64,000 nt of DNA, from contig NZ_WEGH01000002.1 in NCBI RefSeq assembly GCF_009604375.1, positions 830,073 to 894,072 of the forward strand, written 5' to 3'. Made by a program: the position numbers and the translations under genes. The notes under the pieces were generated by a model. It was not told where the DNA came from and searched no databases. It saw only the letters and a program-made list of their open reading frames with translations. Positions 9,061 through 17,520 of this stretch are shown in pieces; within the stretch, counting starts at the first letter, position 1; each line of letters starts with the position of its first letter. This DNA is from Actinomadura macrotermitis (GTDB lineage: Bacteria > Actinomycetota > Actinomycetes > Streptosporangiales > Streptosporangiaceae).

Positions 9061-9895
9061 CAGGTGATCAAGCTCTACCGCGACCTCGTGACGAGCGGCG
9101 GGCGGGATGGCAAGGGCCTCTCCCCGCGCACCGTGGCCTACGTGCACGCGGTCCTCCGCAAGGCGTCCGAGGACGCCGTGCTCGTTGACCAGCTCATCCC
9201 GTCCAACCCGGTGGAGCGGGCGAAGCGGTCCCGCACGCCGCACCCGGAGCCCGGAAAGATCTGGACGCCCGAGCAGCTCGGCGCCTTCCTCCGCACGGCT
9301 CAGAAGCACCGGCTGTCGGCCTTCTTCCACCTGGCGGCCTACATGGGGGCGTGGCGCGGGGAGCTGCTCAACCTGCGGTGGCGTGACGTCGACCTGGACA
9401 GCCGAACGATCCAGATCAGGGGGTCGTCTCGTTCATCGCCGGTGAGCGCATCGAGGGGACGACCAAGAGCGGACGGTCCCGGGTGGTGAGCATCGACGCC
9501 GGGACGGTGCGTGTGCTGCTCGCGCATCGCAAGCGGCAGGCTGCCGAGAAGCTCGAAGCCGGGGAGAGCCGGCGGGGTGCGGGCAAGATCGAGGACGGAC
9601 ACGTCTTCGTGAGCGGCCGCGTCCTGCCGATCCCCCCGACACGGCCTCATCCCTCATGAAGCAACTGATCAAGAGCCACAACGCCACCGTGGGCGAGGGA
9701 GACACGTTGCCGCACGCTCGCCTTCACGATCCGCGGCACGTCCATGCGACCACGCTGCTGCTGGTCGGCGTCGTCGCCGCGCGGCTGGGGCACGCCGATC
9801 CGGCGATCACGCTCCGGGTCTACGCGCACGTGATCAACGAGCAGCTCGCCGAGGCGGCGGCCATCTTCACCAAGCAGGTGGAGGGAGCCGCGTAA
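9061..9895 (+). pseudogene. Tyrosine site-specific integrase, broken
   Basis: The frame starting near 9061 carries the core-binding domain (IKLYRDLVTSGG, LSPRTVAYVHAVLRKA) and the start of the catalytic domain (LAAYMGAWRGELLNLRWRDV, with the first catalytic Arg). It shifts at about 9420, where the next frame reads VSFIAGERIEGTTKSGRSRV, and again near the C-run at 9634. It ends as HARLHDPRHVHAT, GHADPAITLRVYAHV (box II with the catalytic Tyr) at 9895. The usual PVHV segment before VAARLGH is missing. The N-terminal domain was replaced by the IS701 remnant. The stop lies 71 bp from the 3' end of tRNA-Arg, the normal arrangement for pSAM2-like integrases. No direct repeat of the tRNA 3' end was found to the left. 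Confidence 0.85.
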
Positions 9896-9926
9896 CCGGC
9901 TCCTGTCAGCAAACCCGTTAGCACAA

Positions 9927-9955
9927 AGGCCCCTTGCGATGATCGCAAGGGGCCT
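9927..9955. terminator. Bidirectional hairpin between integrase remnant and tRNA-Arg
   Basis: Arms AGGCCCCTTGCGAT (9927-9940) and ATCGCAAGGGGCCT (9942-9955) pair perfectly. It follows the tRNA gene on the minus strand and the integrase on the plus strand. Confidence 0.8.
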
Positions 9956-9966
9956 CTGGCCTGCTG

Positions 9967-10039
9967 TGCACCCGAAGGGATTCGAACCCCTAACCTTCTG
10001 ATCCGTAGTCAGATGCTCTATCCATTGAGCTACGGGTGC
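9967..10039 (-). tRNA. tRNA-Arg(ACG)
   Basis: A 73-nt cloverleaf on the minus strand: acceptor GCACCCG/CGGGTGC with discriminator A, D-arm AGCTCAATGGATAGAGC, anticodon loop CTACGGA (anticodon ACG) closed by TCTGA/TCAGA, and T-arm AGGGGTTCGAATCCCT. CCA is not encoded. The intact gene borders the integrase remnant and is the likely attachment site of the degraded island to its left. Confidence 0.97.
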
Positions 10040-10229
10040 GCGCTGCTGGAGATAACTGTACCGGGTGTTCGGAGCTCTTGCGACTCGGGGTGGAGGCACG
10101 CCGCCGGGGGCGGCGGGGTGGAACCGATCGGGGCGCTGCGCACTCGAAGTGGTGATCGAGGCGGGTGTGTCACATGAGGTCTACGCTCGCCCCGTGTTCC
10201 CAGCCCCCCGCTTGAAGGAGAAATCCCCT

Positions 10230-10676
10230 ATGCGCATGTCTGCCGCCAAGATCGTCGGTGCCCTCGCCATCGGTGGCGCGGTGCTCGGCTCGACGGCCTG
10301 CGGTCCGCTCGACGCCGTCGCCGGCGGGGACAAGAAGACCGCCTGCAACAACATCAAGACCGAGCTGACCGCCCTCGGCGATTCGGGTTCGGCGACCGGG
10401 CTCGGCGGCGCGGGCGCCAACGCCGCGGCCAAGGCGGACAAGTTCGCCGCCGCCGCCTCCAAGATCCGCAGTGAGGGGCAGAAGGCCGGCGGTGACGTCG
10501 AGACGTCCGCCACCGCACTGGCCGGCGACCTGGACAAGACGGCCGACACCCTGCGCAGCCTGTCCTCGGGGCGGCCCTCGGCGGGCGGGATGAACTCCCT
10601 CACGCAGATGGCCCAGCACGGCCAGGAGCTCGGCAAGGCGTGCGGCTACCAGTCCAACTTCCGCTTCGGCAGCTGA
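10230..10676 (+). CDS. Small secreted lipoprotein, function unknown
   Basis: The 148-residue protein starts MRMSAAKIVGALAIGG, a signal peptide followed by a lipobox-like LGSTAC with Cys near residue 24, then GPLDAVAGG. The mature part is Ala/Lys/Ser-rich and predicted helical, with a second Cys pair (KKTACNN and GKACGYQ) that could form a disulfide. The start has AAGGAG about 10 bp upstream; an earlier in-frame start near 10065 would hide the signal peptide. It stands alone between two tRNA genes and ends in a strong terminator. I do not recognise a functional family. Confidence 0.8.
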   Translation: MRMSAAKIVGALAIGGAVLGSTACGPLDAVAGGDKKTACNNIKTELTALGDSGSATGLGGAGANAAAKADKFAAAASKIRSEGQKAGGDVETSATALAGDLDKTADTLRSLSSGRPSAGGMNSLTQMAQHGQELGKACGYQSNFRFGS

Positions 10677-10679
10677 CGA

Positions 10680-10716
10680 CGAGGCCGGGCCCGGCCCGCC
10701 GCCGGGCCCGGCCTCG
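10680..10716 (+). terminator. Rho-independent-type hairpin after the lipoprotein gene
   Basis: A 16-bp GC-rich stem (10680-10695 with 10701-10716) and a 5-nt loop begin 4 bp after the stop codon. No T-run follows, as is common in actinobacteria. Confidence 0.8.
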
Positions 10717-10821
10717 TACGGTCCACGCTCGTTTCCCACTATGCTTGGGCGTCGGCTCCCGGGTAACGCTTTGCTGCTCGGCACGCCGACCGGTAGCCTG
10801 TGCTGAGCCTCAGGGCTACAT

Positions 10822-10911
10822 GGAGGATTCGCCTAGTCCGGTCTATGGCGCCGCACTGCTAATGCGGTTTGGGTTTACCGCCCATCCGGGGTTCAAATCC
10901 CCGATCCTCCG
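10822..10911 (+). tRNA. tRNA-Ser(GCT)
   Basis: A 90-nt class II tRNA: acceptor GGAGGAT/ATCCTCC with discriminator G, anticodon stem CCGCA/TGCGG around CTGCTAA (anticodon GCT), a long variable arm (TTTGGGTTTACCGCCCAT) and T-arm CGGGGTTCAAATCCCCG. Confidence 0.96.
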
Positions 10912-10920
10912 CTCGTGAGC

Positions 10921-10960
10921 AGGGGCTTCGTCGAAGGCGACCATCTTCGACGAAGCCCCT
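10921..10960 (+). terminator. Terminator of tRNA-Ser(GCT)
   Basis: Arms AGGGGCTTCGTCGAAG and CTTCGACGAAGCCCCT are perfect complements around an 8-nt loop, followed by TCTGCGTT. It starts 10 bp after the tRNA. Confidence 0.85.
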
Positions 10961-11147
10961 TCTGCGTTCCTGGTGCCCGTTTGGGCTGCTGGAGAGCACA
11001 AGACACCGTGACGGCATCATCCGCGCCGGTCCAGCGTCCTGTTCTGGATCATTGACGTGATCACCCCGCGGGCTCGGTGCGGGCCGCGAGGGAGATCGCA
11101 TTCCGTGCGGCCGCAGGGGTCTCCGGCTCCGGCGGTTCATGTTCCCC

Positions 11148-12878
11148 CTATTCGGCGAGCTTGCCGGTGGAGGAGACCTCCCGCATCAGGGGGGCGATCT
11201 CCGGGGGGATGGGCGGGATGCCTTCCCGTTCGACCTTGCCGGGGCCCGACCACACCAGGTTGACCTGGAGCGATGCGTCGATTTCGGGATGGTCCGAGCG
11301 GTTGTGACAGCCGCGGGTCTCGCGCCGTTCGAGCGCCGCGTCCAGCGTCGCCCGCGCGGCCAGGACGGTGGACTTCAGGTCGAAGGCGTGCGCGAGGTCC
11401 TGATAGCCGGCGTTGTCGGGGTGGACACCGATGGCGCCGATCCGCGCTTCGATGGCGTCCAGCTCGGTGAGGCCGGTGCGCAGGCCCTTCTCGTCGCGGA
11501 CGACTCCGCCGTACTCGGTCATGACGTCGCGGACCGCGCGCTGCAGGGCCCGGACGTTCTCCGGTCCGTCGCAGGACAGCAGCCCGTCGATCTCGTGGCG
11601 TGCCGCGGCGAGCGCGTCCGGGCACCGGCGCCGCCCTTGGAGGCCGGCCGAGTAGGCGGCCGTCGCTTCGCCGACGATCCGGCCGTAGACCAGTAGTTCG
11701 ATGAGGGAGTTGCCGCCGAGCCGGTTGGCCCCGTGCAGACCGCTGGCGGCCTCGCCGATCGCGTACAGGCCGTCCACATCGGTGCTGTGGTCCTCGGGAC
11801 GGACCCATACGCCGCCCATCGAGTAGTGCGCGGTCGGGGCGATCTCGATCGGGTCCCTGGTGATGTCGAGCATCTGCAGCTCCAGCAGGGTCTGGTACAC
11901 CCGCGGCAGGCGCTCCATGATCGTTTTTCGGGGCAGGTGCGAAACGTCCAGCCAGACTCCGCCGTTCGGGGTGCCGCGCCCCTGTTTGATCTCGGTGTAG
12001 GCGGCCAGTGCCACCCTGTCGCGGGTCGACAGCTCCATGCGCTCGGGGTCGTAGCGCGCCATGAACCGCTCGCCGAGGTCGTTGAGCAGCCTCCCGCCTT
12101 CGCCGCGCGCCGCCTCCGACACCAGCGTCCCGGCGGCGTCCTCGGGCGACAGGAGCCCGGAGGGATGGAACTGCACCAGCTCGGGGTCGCGGACACGGCC
12201 ACCGGCCAGCACCGCCAGGCGGAAGGAGTCGCCGGTGTTCTCGTCACGGCGGGAGGAGGTGCGCCGCCAGATCCGGGTGTGCCCGCCGGTCGCCAGGATC
12301 ACCGCGTCGGCGTGGATGACGTAGCGGGTTCCGTCGTTCACATCGAACCCGTAGGCGCCGAAGACCGCGTTGTCGCACACCAGGAGGCGGGTGATGTAGA
12401 GGGTGTCCAGGATCGGGACGTCCAGCTCGGCCGTCCGCCGCACGAGGGCGCGCTGGATCTCCAGGCCGGTGTAGTCGCCGCTGAACGCGGTCCGCCGCCA
12501 GGTGTGGGCGCCGAAGAAGCGCTGCGAGATCCGTCCGTCGGCCTCCCTCGCGAACGGCATCCCGTAGCGGACGAGGTCGTCGATGCCGCGCGCGGCGCCC
12601 TCGGTCACGATCCGCACCGTCTCCGGGTCGGCCAGCAGGTAGCTCTCCTGCAGAGTGTCGGCGGCGTGCTGCTGCCAGCTGTCGTGCGGGTCCATCGTCG
12701 CCAGCGCCGCGTTGACGCCGCCGGCGGCCAGCGTGGTGTGAGCGTCGGCTTTAGGGCGTTTGCCGACGGCCAGGACCCCCACGCCCCGCTCGGCGAGTTC
12801 GATCGCGGCCCGCAGTCCCGATCCTCCGGTGCCGATCACCAGTACCGGCGCCGCGAGCCGCCGCTCAGAACCATTCAT
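11148..12878 (-). CDS. SdhA/FrdA-like FAD flavoprotein, stand-alone
   Basis: The 576-residue flavoprotein resembles the succinate dehydrogenase/fumarate reductase/L-aspartate oxidase family. The N-terminal FAD motif is VLVIGTGGSGLRAAIELAER, followed by TTLAAGGVNAAL, the block that holds FAD. Then come VQFHPSGL, the substrate-domain segment LVSEAARGEGGRLLN, the catalytic-loop region STRDRVALAAY, IAPTAHYSMGGV and LYAIGEAASGLHGANRLGGN. The Cys-rich C-terminal helical region is normal for SdhA-type proteins. No iron-sulfur or membrane-anchor subunit lies beside it, so it is not a standard complex II operon. Possible roles are a soluble fumarate reductase or an oxidase of the NadB kind; the substrate is open. 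It is divergent from the LAL regulator. The ECF41-like promoter in the shared gap faces the regulator, and I found no copy facing this gene. Confidence 0.8.
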   Translation of the reverse strand: MNGSERRLAAPVLVIGTGGSGLRAAIELAERGVGVLAVGKRPKADAHTTLAAGGVNAALATMDPHDSWQQHAADTLQESYLLADPETVRIVTEGAARGIDDLVRYGMPFAREADGRISQRFFGAHTWRRTAFSGDYTGLEIQRALVRRTAELDVPILDTLYITRLLVCDNAVFGAYGFDVNDGTRYVIHADAVILATGGHTRIWRRTSSRRDENTGDSFRLAVLAGGRVRDPELVQFHPSGLLSPEDAAGTLVSEAARGEGGRLLNDLGERFMARYDPERMELSTRDRVALAAYTEIKQGRGTPNGGVWLDVSHLPRKTIMERLPRVYQTLLELQMLDITRDPIEIAPTAHYSMGGVWVRPEDHSTDVDGLYAIGEAASGLHGANRLGGNSLIELLVYGRIVGEATAAYSAGLQGRRRCPDALAAARHEIDGLLSCDGPENVRALQRAVRDVMTEYGGVVRDEKGLRTGLTELDAIEARIGAIGVHPDNAGYQDLAHAFDLKSTVLAARATLDAALERRETRGCHNRSDHPEIDASLQVNLVWSGPGKVEREGIPPIPPEIAPLMREVSSTGKLAE

Positions 12879-13038
12879 GGTCGTGCCTTCCAGATGTCGG
12901 GTTCGGTGTTCGGCCCGCGCGGGTCCGTCGTCGTCCGGCGGGTCCGATCACCCTGGCCGGACCGGGCACCGGGAGGGACCAGGGGACTGCACGGGCCGAC
13001 TCCCTGGGAGGGCGCCGCATCCCCGGGGAACCGGCGGC

Positions 13039-13067
13039 CGTCACGGACGCAGGGGCTGTCCGGTCTT
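13039..13067 (+). promoter_or_regulatory. ECF41-like promoter of the LAL regulator
   Basis: CGTCACG (13039-13045), 16 bp, then GGTCTTC. The spacer ends GGGGCTGTCC, as in the other copies. The GTG start of the LAL gene is about 50 bp downstream of the -10. It is the weakest of the six matches, with GGTC in place of TGTC. Confidence 0.6.
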
Positions 13068-13114
13068 CATGGGCGACACAGGGATACGGGCTGATCGAAC
13101 GGCGGTGCTGTCAG

Positions 13115-15871
13115 GTGTTGCGAGGGCGAGACGACGAGTTTGCGCGGCTCGACGGCCTCCTTGAGGCCGTGCGGAGCGGTGAGGGGCGAGTGTTGCTGCT
13201 GCACGGCGAGCCGGGGGTGGGAAAGACGGCGCTGCTGGACTATCTGGCGGGGCGGGCGCGCGGGTTCCGGGTCCTGCGCATCACGGGGGTCCAGTCAGAG
13301 GTGGAACTGGTCTTCGCGGGCCTGCACCAGCTCTGCGCGCCGATGAACGACCGTTTCGGCCGCCTCCCCGCTCCTCAGCGTGAAGCCCTGCGCACGGCGC
13401 TCGGGCTCAGCTCCGGACCCGTTCCCGACCGCTTCCTGGTCGGCCTGGCCGCCCTCGGTCTGCTGGCCGAGGCCGCCGAGGAGCGTCCGCTGCTCTGCCT
13501 GGTGGACGACGCGCAGTGGCTCGACCATGCCTCGATGCAGGCGTTGGCCTTCGCCGCCCGCCGCCTGCTGGCCGAGTCGGTGGCGATCGTCTTCGCCGCC
13601 CGGGATTCGGTCGCGGAACAGGCCGGCCTGCCGGAACTGGAGATCACCGGGCTGCCCGACGGGGACGCGCGGAACCTGCTGCGCGCCGCGCTTCCCGCCT
13701 TGCAGGACCAGCAGGTGCTGGACCGGGTCGTCGCGGAGGCGCGGGGGAATCCGCTGGCACTGGTGGAGCTGGCGAAGGAGTCGAACCCGGCCGAGCTGGC
13801 GGGCGGGTTCGGGCTTCCGGGTCCCCAGGCCCTGACCGGCCGGATCCGGGAGATCTACGAGCGCCGGGCCGTCCGGCTTCCGGCGAGGACGCGCCTTCTG
13901 CTGCTGGCCGCAGCAGCGGAGCCCGGCGGGACGGCCGCTGTGCTGTGGCGCGCGGCCGAGCGGCTGGCCGTCGGCATCGGCGCGGCGGCGCCCGCGGTCG
14001 CCGCCGGGCTGGTCCAGATCGACGACCGGGTGAGCTTTCGTCATCCGCTGGCCCGATCGGCGGTCTACTGGGCCGCCTCGCCGGACGAGCGGCGCCGTGT
14101 CCACCGGGTGCTCGCCGAGGTGATCGATCCGCGGACCGATCCGGACCGCCGCGTCTGGCACGCGGCGCACGGCACGCAGGGGCCCTCCGAGGACGTCGCG
14201 GCGGAGCTGGCGAGCTCGGCCGCACGGGCCCGGGCGCGGGGAGGGCTCTCCGCGGCGGCGGCGTTCCTGGCGAGGGCGGTCGAGCTGACTCCAGACCCCG
14301 CCCGCCGCCAAGAGCGGGCCATGGCCGCCGCGCGGGCCGCCTATCAGGCCGGAACGCTGGAAACCGCCCTGCGGATGCTGTCCATCGCGGAGGCGGACTC
14401 GCTCGATCCGCTCCGGCACGGCCAGGTGAGCCTCATGCGCGCGCAGATCGCCTTCGCCGCCGACCGCGGGAGCGACGCGCCCGGGATGCTGCTCGAGGCC
14501 GCCGGGCGGCTCCAGCCGCACGACGCGCCACTCGCCCGCGAGACGTACCTGGAGGCGATCAGCGCGGCATTGTTCGCCGGGCCGCTGGCCACCGGCGGCG
14601 GCCAGCTCGAAGCGGCCGAGGCCGCGCGGTCCGCGCCTTCGCCGGGAGGACCCGCCCGTCCCGCCGACCTGCTGCTCGACGGGCTGACGACCCTCATCAT
14701 CGACGGCCACGCCGCGGGCGCGACGGCCCTGGAACCGGCGCTGAGAGCGTTCACGGACCCGGAACTCCCGCCGGAGGACGGGCTGCGCTGGCTGTGGCTC
14801 GCCGGTATTTCGGCCGCGACGATGTGGGACCACGAGACCTGGAACGCCTGCGCGACCCGGCACCTGCGGCTGGCCAGGGAGAGCCGGCGGACCACCGCGT
14901 TTCCGCTGGCGCTGACCGGGAGCATCGCCGTGAAGATGGTCGCGGGCGAGCTGAACACGGCCTCCGCGCTGATCGAGGAGGTGCGGACGATCGCCGAGGC
15001 GGTCGGGACCGTTCACCCGCCCTACGGCGCGCTGCACGCCGCCGCGTGGCTGGGCAGGGAGGCCGAGCACGATGAGCTGATGAGAACGATCGTCGCGGAC
15101 GCGATCCGGCGGGGCGAGGGGAGCGCCCTGCTCACCGGCGGGTGGACGACGGCGCTGCTGTACAACAGCCTCGGCCGGTACGAGGAGGCGCTCGCCGCGG
15201 CGAGCGAGGTCACCGGCCTTCCGCAGCGGGAGACGAGCGCCGTGGTGGGCTGGGCGCTGGTCGAGTACGTCGAGGCCGCCGTCCGGAGCGGCGCCCCCGA
15301 TCGCGCCGCCGGCGCGTTCCGGCGGTTGAGCGAGCGCACCAGCGCCAGCGGGACGGACTGGGCGCTGAGCGTCGAGGCGCGTTGCCGTGCGCTGCTGAGC
15401 AGCGGCGCGGCCGCGGAGGAGTGCTACCGCGAGGCGATCGGCCGTATCGACCGCACGGCCGTACGTCCCGAAACGGCCCGCGTCCGTCTCCTCTACGGTG
15501 AATGGCTGCGCCGCGAGCGCCGCCAGCGCGACGCCCGCGAGCATCTGCGGACGGCGCACGAGTCGTTCACGGCGATGGGCATGCGGGCCTTCGCCCGGCG
15601 GGCCGAGCGGGAGCTGCTGGCCACCGCGCAGCAGCCGCGCAAGCGTGCGCTGGAGACGGCCGGCGAGCTCACCGCGCAGGAGTTCCAGATCGTGCGGCTG
15701 GTGCGGGAGGGGCTGAGCAACCCCGAGATAGGGGCCCGGTTGTTCATCAGCCCCCGCACCGTCGAATGGCACCTGCGGAAGACCTTCATCAAGCTCGGCA
15801 TCACCTCGCGCAGGCAACTCCAGCGCGCCGGCACGAACGGAGCCCGGCCGCGGCCGGACCCGATCGCCTGA
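13115..15871 (+). CDS. LAL-family LuxR regulator with AAA ATPase domain
   Basis: A 918-residue protein of the large ATP-binding LuxR (MalT-like) type. It opens with LRGRDDEFARLDGLLEAV, Walker A is GEPGVGKTAL near residue 34, and Walker B is CLVDDAQWLD near 130. A long helical, TPR-like middle follows. The C-terminal LuxR HTH is LTAQEFQIVRLVREGLSN followed by PRTVEWHLRKTFIKLGI, about residues 850-905. GTG at 13115 is the start: there is no earlier family-like sequence, and the ECF41-like promoter ends about 50 bp upstream. Such proteins activate secondary-metabolite or catabolic operons in response to an unknown ligand. Here the promoter places it under the nearby sigma factor rather than the PKS. 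Confidence 0.92.
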   Translation: MLRGRDDEFARLDGLLEAVRSGEGRVLLLHGEPGVGKTALLDYLAGRARGFRVLRITGVQSEVELVFAGLHQLCAPMNDRFGRLPAPQREALRTALGLSSGPVPDRFLVGLAALGLLAEAAEERPLLCLVDDAQWLDHASMQALAFAARRLLAESVAIVFAARDSVAEQAGLPELEITGLPDGDARNLLRAALPALQDQQVLDRVVAEARGNPLALVELAKESNPAELAGGFGLPGPQALTGRIREIYERRAVRLPARTRLLLLAAAAEPGGTAAVLWRAAERLAVGIGAAAPAVAAGLVQIDDRVSFRHPLARSAVYWAASPDERRRVHRVLAEVIDPRTDPDRRVWHAAHGTQGPSEDVAAELASSAARARARGGLSAAAAFLARAVELTPDPARRQERAMAAARAAYQAGTLETALRMLSIAEADSLDPLRHGQVSLMRAQIAFAADRGSDAPGMLLEAAGRLQPHDAPLARETYLEAISAALFAGPLATGGGQLEAAEAARSAPSPGGPARPADLLLDGLTTLIIDGHAAGATALEPALRAFTDPELPPEDGLRWLWLAGISAATMWDHETWNACATRHLRLARESRRTTAFPLALTGSIAVKMVAGELNTASALIEEVRTIAEAVGTVHPPYGALHAAAWLGREAEHDELMRTIVADAIRRGEGSALLTGGWTTALLYNSLGRYEEALAAASEVTGLPQRETSAVVGWALVEYVEAAVRSGAPDRAAGAFRRLSERTSASGTDWALSVEARCRALLSSGAAAEECYREAIGRIDRTAVRPETARVRLLYGEWLRRERRQRDAREHLRTAHESFTAMGMRAFARRAERELLATAQQPRKRALETAGELTAQEFQIVRLVREGLSNPEIGARLFISPRTVEWHLRKTFIKLGITSRRQLQRAGTNGARPRPDPIA

Positions 15872-15889
15872 CCGGATGCCGGAAGACCG

Positions 15890-16375
15890 TCAGCGCGCAA
15901 GACGGATCGTGGCCGGGGCCCCCGCGCGGCTCATCTTCACGTAAGGGCAGGCTTCGGCCGCCTCGGCCAGCAGTTCGGCGGCGGTCGAACGGGCGGCTCC
16001 CGGCCAGTTCACCAGCACGTCGGTGCGCAGCAGAAACCCGCCGCCGGCGGGATCGCGGCCGACGGCCACCGCCGCGCCGATCGTGATCGGTGCGGGGTCG
16101 AGTGAGTGTCGCCGGGCCAGCAGGCTGAGCACGGCGTGGAGAGAGGCGGCGAGGGCCGCGGCGAAGAGCTGTTCGGGATTGGCGCCGGTGGCGTCACCGC
16201 CCAGTTCCCGGGGTGCTCGCAGTTCCAGGTCGAGAGCGCCGTCATGGGAGCGGGCCCTGCCGGTCGCGCGACCGTGGGCGGAGCCGCCTCCGCCCACGGC
16301 GACATGGGCGGTGTAGATCGGTGTGAACGCGGCGCCGTCGTAGTCGTCGTCCGTGGACGGGATCGGGTCGTTCAA
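15890..16375 (-). CDS. OsmC/Ohr-like protein lacking the peroxidatic cysteine
   Basis: The 161-residue protein matches the OsmC/Ohr fold: FTPIYTAHVAVGGGGSAHGR, then GANPEQLFAAALAASLHAVL and EAAEACPYVKMSRAG. Ohr enzymes use two cysteines. The second is present (EACPYV near residue 144), but the first, normally in AACF after the NPEQLFA block, is Ser (AASL). Peroxidase activity through the standard Cys pair is therefore doubtful. The start is TTG at 16375, overlapping the sigma-like gene's TGA (TTGA), with GGCGGAG just upstream. The two are co-transcribed from the ECF41-like promoter at 17296-17268. Confidence 0.85.
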   Translation of the reverse strand: MNDPIPSTDDDYDGAAFTPIYTAHVAVGGGGSAHGRATGRARSHDGALDLELRAPRELGGDATGANPEQLFAAALAASLHAVLSLLARRHSLDPAPITIGAAVAVGRDPAGGGFLLRTDVLVNWPGAARSTAAELLAEAAEACPYVKMSRAGAPATIRLAR

Positions 16376-17145
16376 CGACTCCGCCTTTCCCCGCCGTGAT
16401 GCGAGGGGCCCGCGGGCGTGCCGTGCTCAGGACGATGCCAGCGCCGCAGCTTGTCGGGGTTCAACGTGATCCAGACGGCGGTGACCTCGGTGCCGGCGGT
16501 GCTCACGCTCACCACCGCCACGGCCTGGCCCGCCTGGTACAGGACGAGGCCCGTGCGGCCGTTGACGGACCGGACGGTCACGGTGAGCCGGAGCCGCCCG
16601 GACAGCAGGGCCGCCATGAAACGGGCGGCCGCGTCCGCACCGTGCGCCGGGCGGGCCGCGGCGCGCACTTTGCCGCCGCCGTCGCTGACCACGATCGCGT
16701 CGCCGGCCAGGAGGGTCTTCAGGGCCGCCGTGTCGTGGGCGCCGCATGCCGCCGCGAACCGGTGCACCACGTGATCGTGTCTTGCGAGCAGGGCTTGGTC
16801 GGAAGGGTCCTGCCGTGGCTGGCGTCGCAGCCTGCCGATGACGGGATCGAGTGTGCGGCGGGGCTCGGGCAGGCCGCCCGTGTCCGCGCGGGCGGTCCTG
16901 CCGCCGGGGCCGCCGAACTCACCGCCGGCGAGCAGCCCCAGGCAGATACCGCCCGCCACACGTGTCAGCCATGCCCTGGGCGCCGCGATGCCCGCGCGTT
17001 TCCCCTCATCGAGGGAGTACCAGCGGCGATAGGTCTCCTGGACGATCCGGTCGGCGGCGTCCGCGCCGAACATCCACTCGGTGACATCCAGCAGGTGCCT
17101 CCGCTCGTCGAGCATCTCCGCCAGCGACACGGTGGCCCCGGTCAT
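16372..17145 (-). CDS. ECF41-like sigma protein without region 4 (sigma2-SnoaL)
   Basis: The 257-residue protein starts at ATG 17145 (GAGGAC 9 bp upstream); an in-frame start at 17205 lacks a ribosome binding site. Residues about 8-60 align with sigma region 2 of the ECF41 factor encoded at 17807-18748: LLDVTEWMFGADAADRIVQE, then RRWYSLDEGKR and PRAWLTRVAGG. Region 4 with its -35-binding HTH, present in the paralogue, is missing. A Gly/Arg-rich linker follows, then a SnoaL-like/NTF2 domain with VSDGGGKVRAA and the closing motif LNPDKL. Both motifs are hallmarks of ECF41 C-termini. Without region 4 it may not initiate transcription by itself; a modulator of the full-length factor is a reasonable guess. 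It heads a two-gene operon with the OsmC-like gene. Confidence 0.7.
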   Translation of the reverse strand: MTGATVSLAEMLDERRHLLDVTEWMFGADAADRIVQETYRRWYSLDEGKRAGIAAPRAWLTRVAGGICLGLLAGGEFGGPGGRTARADTGGLPEPRRTLDPVIGRLRRQPRQDPSDQALLARHDHVVHRFAAACGAHDTAALKTLLAGDAIVVSDGGGKVRAAARPAHGADAAARFMAALLSGRLRLTVTVRSVNGRTGLVLYQAGQAVAVVSVSTAGTEVTAVWITLNPDKLRRWHRPEHGTPAGPSHHGGERRSR

Positions 17146-17267
17146 GACCGGACGTCCTCGTCGCGAGGAGGGAGCGCCCGGCAGCGGGGAACGCCGTTCT
17201 CGCATGCGCGGCCGTCGGCCGCCGAGATCGTCGGCACATCGTCCTCACTTCGGTCGGGTCGCCAGGT

Positions 17268-17296
17268 AAGACAGGGCAGCGCCTCCGGTTGTGACC
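17268..17296 (-). promoter_or_regulatory. ECF41-like promoter of the sigma2-SnoaL/osmC operon
   Basis: On the minus strand: GGTCACA (17296-17290), 16 bp, TGTCTTA (from 17273). The spacer ends GCGCTGCCC. The predicted leader to ATG 17145 is about 115 nt. Confidence 0.75.
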
Positions 17297-17448
17297 GCCC
17301 CCGGCATCGTGGGGGGGCAGGTCGGGCGGCGGCGAAGGCGGGGACGTAGACCAGGGACCGCATGGCGAAACGCCCGATGAGACCGGCACCCCATCTGGGC
17401 TGTGACGGCCCTATCGAAAAGCGCGCCCGCCCTCGTCTGCGCGGGACC

Positions 17449-17477
17449 TGTCACAGATCAGCGGGCTGTCCTGTCTT
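17449..17477 (+). promoter_or_regulatory. ECF41-like promoter of the 80-aa gene
   Basis: TGTCACA (17449-17455), 16 bp, TGTCTT (17472-17477). This is an exact -35 consensus with spacer end CGGGCTGTCC. The start codon is 44 bp downstream. Confidence 0.8.
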
Positions 17478-17520
17478 TCCAGGAGACCGATCCGGCCATT
17501 CCATGAACGGAGCACAGGAC

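Noticed and set aside
1-9960. A direct repeat of the tRNA-Arg 3' end as left attachment site
   Set aside because: I searched for TTCGAATCCCTTCGGGTGCA and its complement and saw no second copy; it may be outside the window or decayed.
13295-15817. An 840-codon minus-strand frame opposite the LAL regulator
   Set aside because: It is a mirror frame of a clear LuxR/AAA protein with no recognisable motif.
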